Positions 42,135 to 52,051 are shown, numbered from the stretch's first letter. The stretch is DNA of 59,958 bases from Nitrososphaeraceae archaeon (GCA_025923455.1 JAICFW010000003.1:1-59958); one strand, 5' to 3'. Notes: generated by a model from the sequence alone, not told the origin. Translations and numbers: made by a program.

Positions 42135-42922
42135 TATGATTTAGCTCCTTTTTTCCCTGTATTCTTGCTCTTTGCGCCTGTTGTTTTTGATACTTTCTTT
42201 GGTTTTTCGACCTTTGTTTCTGTTGTTGGTGCGGCTGCTGATTCTGTTGTTGCTGCTGCGGGTGATTCTTTCTTTGGTTTTTCGACCTTTGTTTCTGTTG
42301 TTGGTGCGGCTGCTGATTCTGTTTTTGATGATTCTGTTTTTGATGATTCTGTTTTTGATGATTCTGTTGTCGGTGATTCTTTCTTTGGTTTTTCGACCTT
42401 TGTTTCTGTTGTTGCTGCTGTTGTTGATGGTGATTCTTTCTTTGGTTTTTCGACCTTTGTTTCTGTTGTTGCTGCTGTTGTTGATGGTGATTCTTTCTTT
42501 GGTTTTGTTTCAGCCTTTTTAGGTACTTTTTTCATAGCTTCAATCTTTCCTGGATTCAAAATCTTCATTTTCAGCTTTGTGGCTTCACTGACAATTTCTA
42601 TTCTTTTTTTGTTCCCTACAGTATGTGCTATTCTAACTGCGTCAACTTTAGGATCAATTTTTGTTAAATCCTTTATATTAAAAACCAAAATATCGTTATA
42701 ACCGGACGGATGTAAGCCTCTTGATTTCCTAGGTCCCTTGTAACCTACTTTAGCCAAAGGCGGAACACCAGATACCTGCTTTCTCATCTTGTTATCTTTT
42801 CCTTTGGGTCTTCTCCAATTGGGTGCAAGTCTATCATATCTCCAGCTCTCTTGCCTAACAAACTCTGGTCTTTTGTCTGCTATTTTTTTTCTGAGTTGCA
42901 GGAGTTCCTTATTAATAACCAT
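42134..42922 (-). CDS. Ribosomal protein L32e with repetitive C-terminal tail
   Basis: L32e core ADKRPEFVRQESWRYDRLAPNWRRPKGKDNKMRKQVSGVPPLAKVGYKGPRKSRGLHPSGY followed by K/P/T/E/S tandem repeats. Confidence 0.92.
   Translation of the reverse strand: MVINKELLQLRKKIADKRPEFVRQESWRYDRLAPNWRRPKGKDNKMRKQVSGVPPLAKVGYKGPRKSRGLHPSGYNDILVFNIKDLTKIDPKVDAVRIAHTVGNKKRIEIVSEATKLKMKILNPGKIEAMKKVPKKAETKPKKESPSTTAATTETKVEKPKKESPSTTAATTETKVEKPKKESPTTESSKTESSKTESSKTESAAAPTTETKVEKPKKESPAAATTESAAAPTTETKVEKPKKVSKTTGAKSKNTGKKGAKS
42180..42510 (-). repeat. Tandem repeats inside the L32e gene
   Basis: Four copies of TETKVEKPKK plus three of TESSK in translation; the DNA shows repeated gattctttctttggtttttcgacctttgtttctgttgttg blocks. 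Confidence 0.9.
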
Positions 42923-43041
42923 AGAACTATTGTCAAGACCCTATTTTTTAAATAAAAATGTTTCTAGATACATTTCCCGCTAGGATCTCTATTGACAATT
43001 GGCCTAGAGGTGTGCCTGAACGATAACTTGTTTAATAACTC

Positions 43042-43311
43042 ATGGAAAATAAGAATTATCTAAAGGAAACTGATACTGATATATCCTTTAGGGCACCGTT
43101 ATTATGCCAATATTTGACCGAATATCACACAGGAGAATTAGCATCTTACAGTGGATCGTTCAAATTTCTTAGGCACGACTTTAGATTTCTGAAACGTCTC
43201 AGAAAAGCGAGTTGTTCACCAAAGTCAAACGAACGTAAGGTTCCTTTATCAAAAGGTGATCCTTTTCCACCTTGTAGGCATTGTAATACAAATGTTATCT
43301 GGAACGGTTAA
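43042..43311 (+). CDS. Hypothetical protein
   Basis: 89 aa, basic, one C-terminal CxxC. Confidence 0.45.
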   Translation: MENKNYLKETDTDISFRAPLLCQYLTEYHTGELASYSGSFKFLRHDFRFLKRLRKASCSPKSNERKVPLSKGDPFPPCRHCNTNVIWNG

Positions 43312-43343
43312 CTTATTGTAGTTCCAGGCAACATATTACGGGT

Positions 43344-44081
43344 CTATTGGACGATGTTTATGAAACCGTATTTCTCTCTTATCGTTCTCTGAATCGACAT
43401 GTTGTATGAGAATATTCGTTTAGAGTATTCCTCAAGGATTTCCATCATAGGTTCTGATGTTTTATCGGTATAGAATCCAGGACAATCACCTGTTAATTGA
43501 AAAGATGCATGTATTACGGGCTTACCGTTATTGGATTCCATCCATGAAGAAAATGGATAGAGCCAACAGACTCCTGGTTTGTCTGGGTGTATTTCGCAAC
43601 TTCCACAATCATCTAAGAATCTACAAGGTAAAGGTCGTCCATCTTGATCTTCGCGTTCATTTATTTTTCTTTTTAGCGAAATCATACTGATGGTTGTAAT
43701 GACATTATTCATTGTTGATGTTTCATTCCAACTTGAGACCTTAGTCTCCTTTTCGATAAATTGAGATTTTGAATCATATCCCATTTTTTTTGAAATGGAT
43801 GAAATGTCATCTTTGGTCAAGGGCAATCTTCCCTGTTTCTCACAGCAATTATGACAATCGGGCCAAAGGCATCGCCATAGAACAAAAGTCTTATCTCTCG
43901 TGAGGTATGGAATGTGAAATACTACGCCATTTACTATTAACTGTGAATCGGAGACATCATCACGCTTTCCTAGATGAAGATCATATATTGATTGTTCAAT
44001 TTGCCATTTGTCAGACAAATTATCCAAAGCCTGTTTTACGTGTAATTCTTCCAATACTATGAATGTTATTGCAGGACCCAA
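43344..44081 (-). CDS. YkgJ-type cysteine-cluster protein
   Basis: CLWPDCHNCCEKQGRLPL and CRFLDDCGSCEIHPDKPGVCWLYPF. Confidence 0.85.
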   Translation of the reverse strand: MGPAITFIVLEELHVKQALDNLSDKWQIEQSIYDLHLGKRDDVSDSQLIVNGVVFHIPYLTRDKTFVLWRCLWPDCHNCCEKQGRLPLTKDDISSISKKMGYDSKSQFIEKETKVSSWNETSTMNNVITTISMISLKRKINEREDQDGRPLPCRFLDDCGSCEIHPDKPGVCWLYPFSSWMESNNGKPVIHASFQLTGDCPGFYTDKTSEPMMEILEEYSKRIFSYNMSIQRTIREKYGFINIVQ

Positions 44082-44485
44082 GTTTAAATGTGCCTAACAA
44101 ACAATTGTCACTTGAACCGTGCAACATGCTTAAAATTCAGGATGCCAATAGCCCAAAAAGAGAACCGAGTGATAAAGGCAAGCACGCTTCATCAACACAA
44201 AACAGGAGAATGGTGTGGGAGAATATCATCTGGCCACTGATCTTGGATGTAAATCGTTCCTATTTTACATTAAAGGAGTATCATTCTAAAAGGGACAAAT
44301 TTTGTGATAATAGAAAAATACAATCATCAAAAGTTGCTGGTGGTTTTGTATCGCTGTTAGTTAAAGGAATTCTCATAAGACAAAAGAGTATCTATTCAAT
44401 TCATTATAGATTAATACCATATATGAGAAAGAAAGCCTATCTCGAGTATGGTCAAGCAATAAGGGAAGCAAGTACAAAACGGTAA
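44063..44485 (+). CDS. Hypothetical basic protein (start may be internal)
   Basis: 140-aa ORF; first codons overlap the opposite-strand gene. Confidence 0.5.
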   Translation: MLLQDPSLNVPNKQLSLEPCNMLKIQDANSPKREPSDKGKHASSTQNRRMVWENIIWPLILDVNRSYFTLKEYHSKRDKFCDNRKIQSSKVAGGFVSLLVKGILIRQKSIYSIHYRLIPYMRKKAYLEYGQAIREASTKR

Positions 44486-44529
44486 CTCTCCTTTTGTCGT
44501 TTGTCTAGATTGAAAAATATTATGTTATG

Positions 44530-44922
44530 TCACCTATATTTTATGGTCTGTAACTTTCCATTGTCGGCCGTGACAGTTATCTTTTGAAAATCTAGATCAT
44601 CCTTTTCAGGAGTAACGAAAATTGAACTGAATGGTCCTATAGAATTGTAAACTTGTTTTTTGCCCGTATTGTTGTCAAATGTAACTGTTACATCATGAAT
44701 TTCTTGAGGGTTATTGTTGTTTATTTTTATGCTTATCGTACTCAAGGCTTCTCCTGTTTCATTTATCTCTACAGTCAATCCCGCCCTTGGAATAAATACC
44801 AGTAATACGACGATTGCGACAATAGCAAAACCCCCGTAAATGGCGTATCGAGCTATCCTTATCCAGTCTCTTTTCTTCTTGTCCTTACGTTCATAGTGCC
44901 ATTCGTCATCCCATCTTCCCAA
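44530..44922 (-). CDS. Membrane-anchored hypothetical protein with beta-rich extracellular domain
   Basis: TM helix YAIYGGFAIVAIVVLLVFI, then LTVEINETGEALSTISIKINNNNPQEIHDVTVTFDN. Confidence 0.65.
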   Translation of the reverse strand: MGRWDDEWHYERKDKKKRDWIRIARYAIYGGFAIVAIVVLLVFIPRAGLTVEINETGEALSTISIKINNNNPQEIHDVTVTFDNNTGKKQVYNSIGPFSSIFVTPEKDDLDFQKITVTADNGKLQTIKYR

Positions 44923-44993
44923 TTATATTCAATTATATTTATTGAACAAAACTATAAACATTTTATCGCTCTTAAGGGAAGGTTATTTGGCAA

Positions 44994-45317
44994 CTACTTG
45001 TTGAACGTTCTATAAAACGCTATGATGCTATTGCAGTTCTTGCATTTGTATTCTCCTTTTTCGACTAGTGTTATGCCCTGACCTAAATCCTCATTAGGGT
45101 TTTCAAACTTGATGTCTGGAGAACCCTCATATTCCTTTGCGCATTTATTACAGTAATATTTCACAAATCGCTCTTCACTGATTCTTCCTGCATTTGCCAG
45201 AAATAATTGCGGAATCCCCAAGTTCGCTTTGGTTTCTTCTTGTTCGGTAATTTTTGCAAAAGCATATCCACCCGAACCCAGCAACTTCCTTTCCTCCAAG
45301 TCTTCATTTTCATTCAT
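44994..45317 (-). CDS. Zinc-ribbon protein
   Basis: YYCNKCAKEYEG...YKCKNCNSIIAFY. Confidence 0.7.
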   Translation of the reverse strand: MNENEDLEERKLLGSGGYAFAKITEQEETKANLGIPQLFLANAGRISEERFVKYYCNKCAKEYEGSPDIKFENPNEDLGQGITLVEKGEYKCKNCNSIIAFYRTFNK

Positions 45318-45426
45318 CGATTAGTAATCAGATAAATCCTTAATTTTAATACTTTAGACTACAATCGTCTGTCTGTATATAATTAGTCCAGTAAAGTTAA
45401 AGAAAATTGGATTTCTTCTGATTACT

Positions 45427-45996
45427 ATGGCTTCCTACATCGACTCTGACATTTTATTAGATAGAGTTGAGTTCAAGATTTTTGCTGCAGAAGAGCATTT
45501 GAACAATCTCCAAGAAATTCAGTCGCGCAATCTGGATGCACAAAAGGTTAATCCAGCAATCTGGATGGAAATCGAGATAGATTGCTTTCTTGCCCAAGTA
45601 TTAGGAAGTCTAGATTGTTTATTGTTATTAATTAACACAAAATTAGAATTGGGAATTGCATCAGAGAGAGTTGATTTGGCCACAATACAAAGTGCATTGA
45701 ACGCCAGAACAAAAAATATCGGCCTGCTTACAGATATGCATCAGGCCTCGGCACACAATGGCTGGCTTTGGGTGTTAAAGGAATTTAGAAATCTTAGCAT
45801 GCAGAGACCATCCAAAGATGCCCAATATCTCTTATTTGACGACATAATCTCGTCAACAAAAGATTATCAAAGCGGGACAATACGACCATCAGATGAATAT
45901 ATCAATAAAAATCTAATCCGCTACTTTCGACAAAGTTTACAGCGAGTCAGAGAGTTGGTTAATTCTGTCCGAATGAAAGAGCCTATGCTAAAGTAG
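45427..45996 (+). CDS. Conserved hypothetical protein
   Basis: 189-aa helical ORF. Confidence 0.6.
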   Translation: MASYIDSDILLDRVEFKIFAAEEHLNNLQEIQSRNLDAQKVNPAIWMEIEIDCFLAQVLGSLDCLLLLINTKLELGIASERVDLATIQSALNARTKNIGLLTDMHQASAHNGWLWVLKEFRNLSMQRPSKDAQYLLFDDIISSTKDYQSGTIRPSDEYINKNLIRYFRQSLQRVRELVNSVRMKEPMLK

Positions 45997-46028
45997 ATAT
46001 CTAAAATAAAAAAGGTTTAACCGGCCTT

Positions 46029-46617
46029 ATGATTCAGAAGCCTCTAATTATAGATATTAAACCAAGTTATTCTAACTTCAGTAATGAGACTTTGAATATA
46101 ATTTCGCTAAATTTGATGAACGTTAGACTGATTGCATTTCCGTTTGTTTGCAAGCAGCGTACAACAATAATAGAAAAGAACGAGACATCCAGCACCGGTG
46201 CGAATAAGATTGTCACACTTCATGGCGCTAATATATCGGCTACAATACCGTTGTTAGTGGTTTACCCAGAGGGCAGTCAGATTCCTCCTTTAGGATTTAA
46301 CACAGATGCAGAAGGCAAACTGCAAGTCGAAGTTCTTTTCAATAAACCTGTAAACACATCGACATTCATTCCTGGCATCAGTAATATCTTGGCGATGGAA
46401 ACTAATCCAAACGCGACTGTAACTGTGAAGTGGGATCTTAACAATAGGCTTTTGACAATGGTCATCACTGATTCGTTAAACTCTAATTTTGATCCTGATT
46501 GTAATTTTCCTTTAAGACTTGACGCAACGGGGCCCACATCCTATTAAAGCCGCCGATGGAACTTTACTAAATGGTGGATTTAATGATTATTGGTCTGGAT
46601 TTGTTATCGTAGGTTGA
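46029..46617 (+). pseudogene. Extracellular Ig-like/hypothetical protein with C-terminal frameshift
   Basis: ORF stops at 46547. Switching frame at GGGGCCC (~46529-46535) gives a natural continuation PHPIKAADGTLLNGGFNDYWSGFVIVG* to ~46617. Confidence 0.65.
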
Positions 46618-46619
46618 AT

Positions 46620-47105
46620 TTAGGAGTAAAATGATTGCCAATCTTTGTCAAAGCACGATTTAATTAGTCGCATGAGTCTTTCCTTGACAAATTCCTCCGT
46701 TATTACTTGTTTATCATAATATTGCAGTATAGTATCTTGATTGACTTCACCTTTTGTCATCAACCGGTCTTCTTGAACCGAAATTTTTTCGCCAGATAAC
46801 GAGAATCTAATATTCGGAAATCTCGATTGATGTGTCAATTTAAGATGTAAATTGAATCCAATACTAGGATTTTTTTCGCCCACAACTTCGGATTGGATAT
46901 CAACACTTGAGTTCACATCTTTACTCGCTAGGTAATTCTCGAATTTTCTCATTGCAGGTTCAATTACGCGCCGCGACATCTCGTTGAATTCATTCTTTAA
47001 ATCTTCATCATCTCTTAATGCGTCAAGCTTCTTTTCTTTTGCTTCCTTGACTAGGTTTCGAAAATTCTCTATCAACGGCCCTAACTCTTTATCGAGGTCT
47101 TCCAC
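46620..47105 (-). CDS. Conserved hypothetical protein
   Basis: 161-aa ORF. Confidence 0.6.
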   Translation of the reverse strand: MEDLDKELGPLIENFRNLVKEAKEKKLDALRDDEDLKNEFNEMSRRVIEPAMRKFENYLASKDVNSSVDIQSEVVGEKNPSIGFNLHLKLTHQSRFPNIRFSLSGEKISVQEDRLMTKGEVNQDTILQYYDKQVITEEFVKERLMRLIKSCFDKDWQSFYS

Positions 47106-47268
47106 AAATGTAATGGAATAGGATTCAAATTAAACTTTAGCCTGTGAGTCTCCTATCTCGCATCTATTCTTTGTGCATTTAAATCTCATGACTCAAATTT
47201 ACCAATGTCTAGTAAATTGATAACGCGGATCCTCCTCTTTTTTTGATTATATTTCCTGTATATTTGTC

Positions 47269-47397
47269 TTAGTGTGGCACTATTTTACACTCGCATGTTT
47301 CTTGGGGGCCGTTACAACTTTTACAATTTTTTGTTTCAGAGTCTATAGCACCCCAACAGCGGGAACACCCCGTATTCATGACGTCATCGTCTGACAT
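47269..47397 (-). CDS. Very small Cys-rich protein (42 aa), not in ORF track
   Basis: MSDDDVMNTGCSRCWGAIDSETKNCKSCNGPQETCECKIVPH*: CxxC...CxxC...CxC. Confidence 0.6.
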   Translation of the reverse strand: MSDDDVMNTGCSRCWGAIDSETKNCKSCNGPQETCECKIVPH

Positions 47398-47533
47398 TAA
47401 TTAATTAGATTCAGTAATACTATATATTATTTTACTCAATCGATATTAGTAACAATCACGACAATTCAAAAGTTTACTTAGTTAAATGGGCTAAGCCTTC
47501 AGTGAGTCTATAGAATATTGTGTGTTTATTCTA

Positions 47534-48037
47534 CTAAAGGGACTGGCTTGGCTTCTCATGTGGATCTGTAAGAAATTTGCTCTTAAAATTTTCTATGACA
47601 TCTAGAGCATCATCTATTAAATTAATATCAATATCCAGTATATTAATAAATGGAGAAGATTTGGAGATTTTGAATTTTTTAGCGGCTCCATCCAATTCAC
47701 CGATTACTCCGCGATGTCCCCTCTGATAAGTCATCTTTCGAAGTATATCAATAATTTTCATATAAAGTATTTGTGAATCTTTTTCGGAATGAATTCTACT
47801 ATTTGTAATATCCACTAATTTATGAACTATGGTAGTAATGAAATCATAGTAATTGTGTGTAAAATTAATTTCAAAATCTACAAACTTTTTATAATTTCCA
47901 CGATCTGCCAATATTTCGCGCTTATGAATTCCATCTTCCATAGTTGTTGTAGGAACATACATTTTATCAACAAGAGATTCAATTTCTGATAAAGAATCGT
48001 AGATTTTATTAAATTCATTCTCTTTGTTAATCATCAA
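47534..48037 (-). CDS. Conserved hypothetical protein
   Basis: 167-aa helical ORF. Confidence 0.6.
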   Translation of the reverse strand: MMINKENEFNKIYDSLSEIESLVDKMYVPTTTMEDGIHKREILADRGNYKKFVDFEINFTHNYYDFITTIVHKLVDITNSRIHSEKDSQILYMKIIDILRKMTYQRGHRGVIGELDGAAKKFKISKSSPFINILDIDINLIDDALDVIENFKSKFLTDPHEKPSQSL

Positions 48038-48493
48038 GTATCAATTTGACTTTAGTTTAACAGAAGCAACTATAAATGGAAATCGGTATGATTAAAAAGT
48101 CCACGGATTCATTGAACTGTGTTATGGGCATTAAATAGCAAACATACAAATTGACAATTTCGTATTAATATCACTGTCTAACATTAGTAGTAACGAAATT
48201 AATGTAAAAATAACTTTGTGGCTAATTGTGCTTGTATGTTTTGGCTTCGTCTTTAGTAAGTTCAAACCACAGTTTATCTCCGTCGAATGGTCATCAACAT
48301 TGTAGTGAACAACACGACCGAGAATTTTTTGATAAATTAATAAATAGTTTCTTGATAATAGAAAATCAATTTATTTTATTAATATCATTACCAATTGGGT
48401 CGACACACTTAAGCACAGAATTCCTATTAGTGGCTAATTGCATAAACCGACTCATTATTGCTATTAAGCAATGTAGTGCATACTAATGATACA

Positions 48494-48703
48494 ATGGGAG
48501 AATTCGAAACCAAAGAAGAAAGAGAATTTGAGAATGCAAAGACCGACACTGAAGAAGCATTGGATGATGCAGGGGAAGAATTGGAGAATGCAGGGGACAA
48601 AGTTAAAGCCGGTGCAAAAGCAGTTGCAAACAAAATAGCAGATCCTGATAAGGATTTAGATAGCGAGTATCAAAAAGAAAAGATAGTAGAAAAGATGGAC
48701 TAG
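48494..48703 (+). CDS. Small highly charged helical protein
   Basis: MGEFETKEEREFENAKTDTEEALDDAGEELENAGDKVKAGAKAVANKIADPDKDLDSEYQKEKIVEKMD; ATG at 48494 is likelier than 48458. Confidence 0.65.
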   Translation: MGEFETKEEREFENAKTDTEEALDDAGEELENAGDKVKAGAKAVANKIADPDKDLDSEYQKEKIVEKMD

Positions 48704-49154
48704 AATTAGTCCAGTCGATTTTTTTAAGATTTGTCTACGCTAATAGTAATTGATTGGTGCCTTCGGTACAGGAAACGACCCACTATATCATCAGGTGAGA
48801 TAATAGATATAGTTCACAGAAAATTTATTTAAAAACTCGTCATAACTGCTTATTCTTTTCAAAAGATGATTTTCTTGGATCAGTCAATTTACTTGTGTTT
48901 GAGATTTTTTGAGTAGTATATCCAAGCATCCTAAAATTATGAAATATTCGTAGATTGTCTTTGTTAAATCGGATTTGATAGAGTTTACAAAATTTAGGTA
49001 CAGCATCGTCTTTTTGTTGTCCTTGTTTTTGAATTAACGACATCTACTATTCTACTAAATAAGCGTATAAGGTAACTAATCTAAATATAACGTGGTTAAA
49101 CCAAAGATACCGATAAATATCCGTTTGAAAGTTTCTACTTGTAGCTCGTGAATT

Positions 49155-49288
49155 AGCCCGGTCGAATCTACACGATTGTGTTGATGCCGAATCTAGCGGT
49201 CAAACTCCACAGGAGGGCTATGGATTTCAGGCTCTGGATCGTCATGAAAAGATACCTGAGGACAGCAGTTCGAATCTGCTCCGGGCTA
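49155..49288 (+). tRNA. tRNA-Gln(CUG) with three predicted introns (27, 18 and 16 nt)
   Basis: Exons AGCCCGGTCG / TCTAGCGGTCAA / GGATTTCAGGCTCTGG / ACCTGAGGACAGCAGTTCGAATCTGCTCCGGGCTA give a 73-nt cloverleaf. Introns at 49165-49191, 49204-49221 and 49238-49253. BHB helices CGGT/GCCG (intron 1), GGTC/GGCT with inner CTCC/GGAG (intron 2), CTCT/AAAG imperfect (intron 3, canonical 37/38). Confidence 0.85.
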
Positions 49289-49299
49289 CTTTTTCTAAA

Positions 49300-50901
49300 T
49301 TAAACCTGGGGCCCAAATTTAGTCAAGTATTCAGTTTCTTTACCGAATCTCTTGAAATTTTCAATGAATAGATGTGCCAATCTTTTTGCTGCAATGACAT
49401 ATTGGTCCCTATTAGACCATGAATAACTAGGATCTAAAATTTTTGCTGGAATCTCTGCACATGAAAGTGGAATTTCTAGATTGAAAATATTATCGTGTTT
49501 ATATTGCACCTTTTCAAGGTCACCGTTTATAGAAGCAGATACCATTGCTCTCGTATATTTTAGATCCATTCTCCTACCAATTCCATATGGACCGCCAGTC
49601 CAACCAGTATTTATCAAATAGACGCTAGTGTTGTGTTTTGAGATCCTTTCTGCAAGCATCTTTGCATATTGGATTGAGTGTAGTGGCATGAACGGAGCTC
49701 CAAAACATTGGGAAAATGTCTCTTTGGGTTCAGTGATCCCTCTTTCCGTACCAGCGAGCTTGCTAGTATAACCAGAAATAAAATGATACATTGCGCCTTC
49801 CTTTGTTAGTTTTGCAATTGGCGGCATCACACCAAATGCATCGGCCGTCAGAAATATTATGACTTTGGGATGAGTTGCTACTGACGGGATTACTGCGCCA
49901 GGAATAAATTCTAGCGGATAAACTACTCGTGTGTTTTCGGTCAAATAGCTGTCCTCAAAATTAGGTTCCCGTGTTTGTTCGTCAACGATTACGTTCTCCA
50001 TTACAGAACCAAATTTTATTGCATTCCAAATTTGTGGTTCATGCTCTTTATTTAAATTAATACATTTTGCATAGCATCCACCTTCAAAATTAAAAATCCC
50101 TCTATCAGACCACCCATGCTCATCATCGCCTATCAATCGCCTGTCGGGATCGGCTGACAGTGTCGTTTTACCGGTACCTGATAAACCGAAAAATAATGCA
50201 GTTTCTCCATTCCTCCCCATATTGGCAGAACAATGCATAGGAAATATTCCCCTATTAGGAAGCAGAAAATTCATGACTGAAAACATTGCCTTCTTAATTT
50301 CTCCGGCATAAGATGTGTAGCCTATCAAGACCATTTTCTTTGAGAAATTCATGATTATGAAAGTGCCACTTTTGGTTCCATCAATTTCAGGAAGAGAGGC
50401 AAAATCATTAACAAAGAACAGAGTAAATTCAGGTTTATGGTTGTTAAGTTCTTCGACTGTTGGTCGAATAAATATCTGTGATGCAAAAATATTATGCCAT
50501 GCATTATCAGTGAAAACTCTAATTGGCAAACGACTATCAGGATCTGCTCCGACAAACCCATCAAAGATAAAAAAGTCCTTCCCAGATACATGTTGCTTCA
50601 TTCTTTCAAAAATCTGATCAAACTTTTCTGTGGGAATTGGATGATTTACTTTGCCCCAATCCACAAGGTCATGTGTTATTTCATCATCAACAATGAATTT
50701 ATCATCAGGAGAGCGACCAGTAAATTTACCAGTCTTGACAGATAGTGCACCCGAATTTGATAATAACCCTTCATTTTTTTGAATTGCAATTTCAATGAGT
50801 GTTGCTATTGGCAGATTTCTCTCAATTTTTCCAAAATCAATATTCATCTTCTGAAGTTGCAGAAGATAGCTCTTTGGATGACCATTATCTTCCTCATTCA
50901 T
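49300..50901 (-). CDS. pckA: Phosphoenolpyruvate carboxykinase (ATP)
   Basis: GRSPDDKFIV, FGLSGTGKTTLSADP, GDDEHGW, NTGWTGGPYGIGRRM. Confidence 0.97.
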   Translation of the reverse strand: MNEEDNGHPKSYLLQLQKMNIDFGKIERNLPIATLIEIAIQKNEGLLSNSGALSVKTGKFTGRSPDDKFIVDDEITHDLVDWGKVNHPIPTEKFDQIFERMKQHVSGKDFFIFDGFVGADPDSRLPIRVFTDNAWHNIFASQIFIRPTVEELNNHKPEFTLFFVNDFASLPEIDGTKSGTFIIMNFSKKMVLIGYTSYAGEIKKAMFSVMNFLLPNRGIFPMHCSANMGRNGETALFFGLSGTGKTTLSADPDRRLIGDDEHGWSDRGIFNFEGGCYAKCINLNKEHEPQIWNAIKFGSVMENVIVDEQTREPNFEDSYLTENTRVVYPLEFIPGAVIPSVATHPKVIIFLTADAFGVMPPIAKLTKEGAMYHFISGYTSKLAGTERGITEPKETFSQCFGAPFMPLHSIQYAKMLAERISKHNTSVYLINTGWTGGPYGIGRRMDLKYTRAMVSASINGDLEKVQYKHDNIFNLEIPLSCAEIPAKILDPSYSWSNRDQYVIAAKRLAHLFIENFKRFGKETEYLTKFGPQV

Positions 50902-50993
50902 TGATACGATGTTAGGTCCACAAAGGGTATTTAATTTATTTCATGTTACATTTCGCGATATGAACTGATAAGTCCAAATAGTACGGAACAAAT

Positions 50994-51026
50994 GATTGGT
51001 GCAAATCGCATGAAAATGCACCAATC
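50994..51026. promoter_or_regulatory. 10-bp perfect inverted repeat upstream of pckA
   Basis: GATTGGTGCA-N13-TGCACCAATC. Confidence 0.5.
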
Positions 51027-51613
51027 AATTGCGTTGTTACGCCTATCTCCAAAATAGACGATAATTGATATCGTCCTGCAATGGTGTTTAAACTTTATGA
51101 AAGCTATTCTCTGGAACCCATTTACAATCCCGTAGGAACTCTATAGCTTCAACTATCAATTGAAAATGGCTCTGGTGAAAAGACTTGAGAACGCCCCAAA
51201 CCACACAAGTTCTCAAAAGAGCCTCCAAGGCAACGAATTGACATTTAGGCGATCTGCAACGCCTTTTTTGGCTTTGGAAATCAAATTGGTCCGATCCACT
51301 CTCGAGCCAAAGATCGCTGCAATAAGCAAAATATCTGTATTGCAAAATAAGCCATTATTGGATTCAAGCTGTCAAGATTTGTAATTTGACTCACAACTTT
51401 ACATCAAAATGTCCATCAATTTTTTAGATCGACTTGCGAGCAGTATAAATCTAATACTTGAGTCAATTGATCAATATCGTTACTATAATGTGAGAAAATA
51501 TTCACCTAGCTGTACGACTTCATACATTAGAGTTGAATTCCCAAGAATTTGAGATCAAACATCCTAATAGTTGGCTAATTACCCGTCGAAGAATGAGAAG
51601 TCCATCAAATCCA

Positions 51614-51805
51614 CTAATTTAATTTATAACAATTATTGTGTAATACCCAAGTTTTGTATTTTCTAGAATAATACGATGACCCGTTGTCATCATCACTGAG
51701 CCCATAATAATTATGATTTTCTTGCCTCTCTAATATTCGCAAAAGTTTGAGCACAGCTCTATCTTCTACCAAATATTTCATAATTCGCTCTACTTCTCTA
51801 TCCAT
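51614..51805 (-). CDS. Hypothetical small protein
   Basis: 63 aa, MDREVERIMKYLVEDRAVLKLLRILERQENHNYYGL. Confidence 0.5.
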   Translation of the reverse strand: MDREVERIMKYLVEDRAVLKLLRILERQENHNYYGLSDDDNGSSYYSRKYKTWVLHNNCYKLN

Positions 51806-52051
51806 CTATTTTCTGTACCTATTGCAAATGATAATTCAGCTATTACTTATATGTGGTAACCAACATTCTTAACATAAAATTCCACGTACTTATTTAAAAG
51901 AAAATTAAGTAAAGGAAAAGATGGATAAGAAAATTCTTCTCAATTTGTCAGGTATTTAAATCTCAAAATGTGACGAGAGACATCTGCATGATTTACTTTA
52001 AATTTTCAAAATTCATAAAACAATAGATATAAATTAACTTTTCAGAGTAGA

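Noticed and set aside
42180-42510. Possible CRISPR array or satellite from regularly repeated blocks
   Set aside because: Repeats are in-frame codon repeats within L32e with no unique spacers.
42165-42701. Long plus-strand ORFs (178 aa and 116 aa) rich in FFGFSTFVSVV and LLLLL repeats
   Set aside because: Antisense artefact of the repetitive L32e tail; the minus-strand reading is a clear ribosomal protein.
48226-48486. 86-aa plus-strand ORF
   Set aside because: No recognisable features; likely random ORF upstream of the charged small protein.
51088-51384. Opposing ORFs possibly derived from a transposase or integrase
   Set aside because: No catalytic motif, terminal repeat pair or target duplication could be identified; origin unclear.
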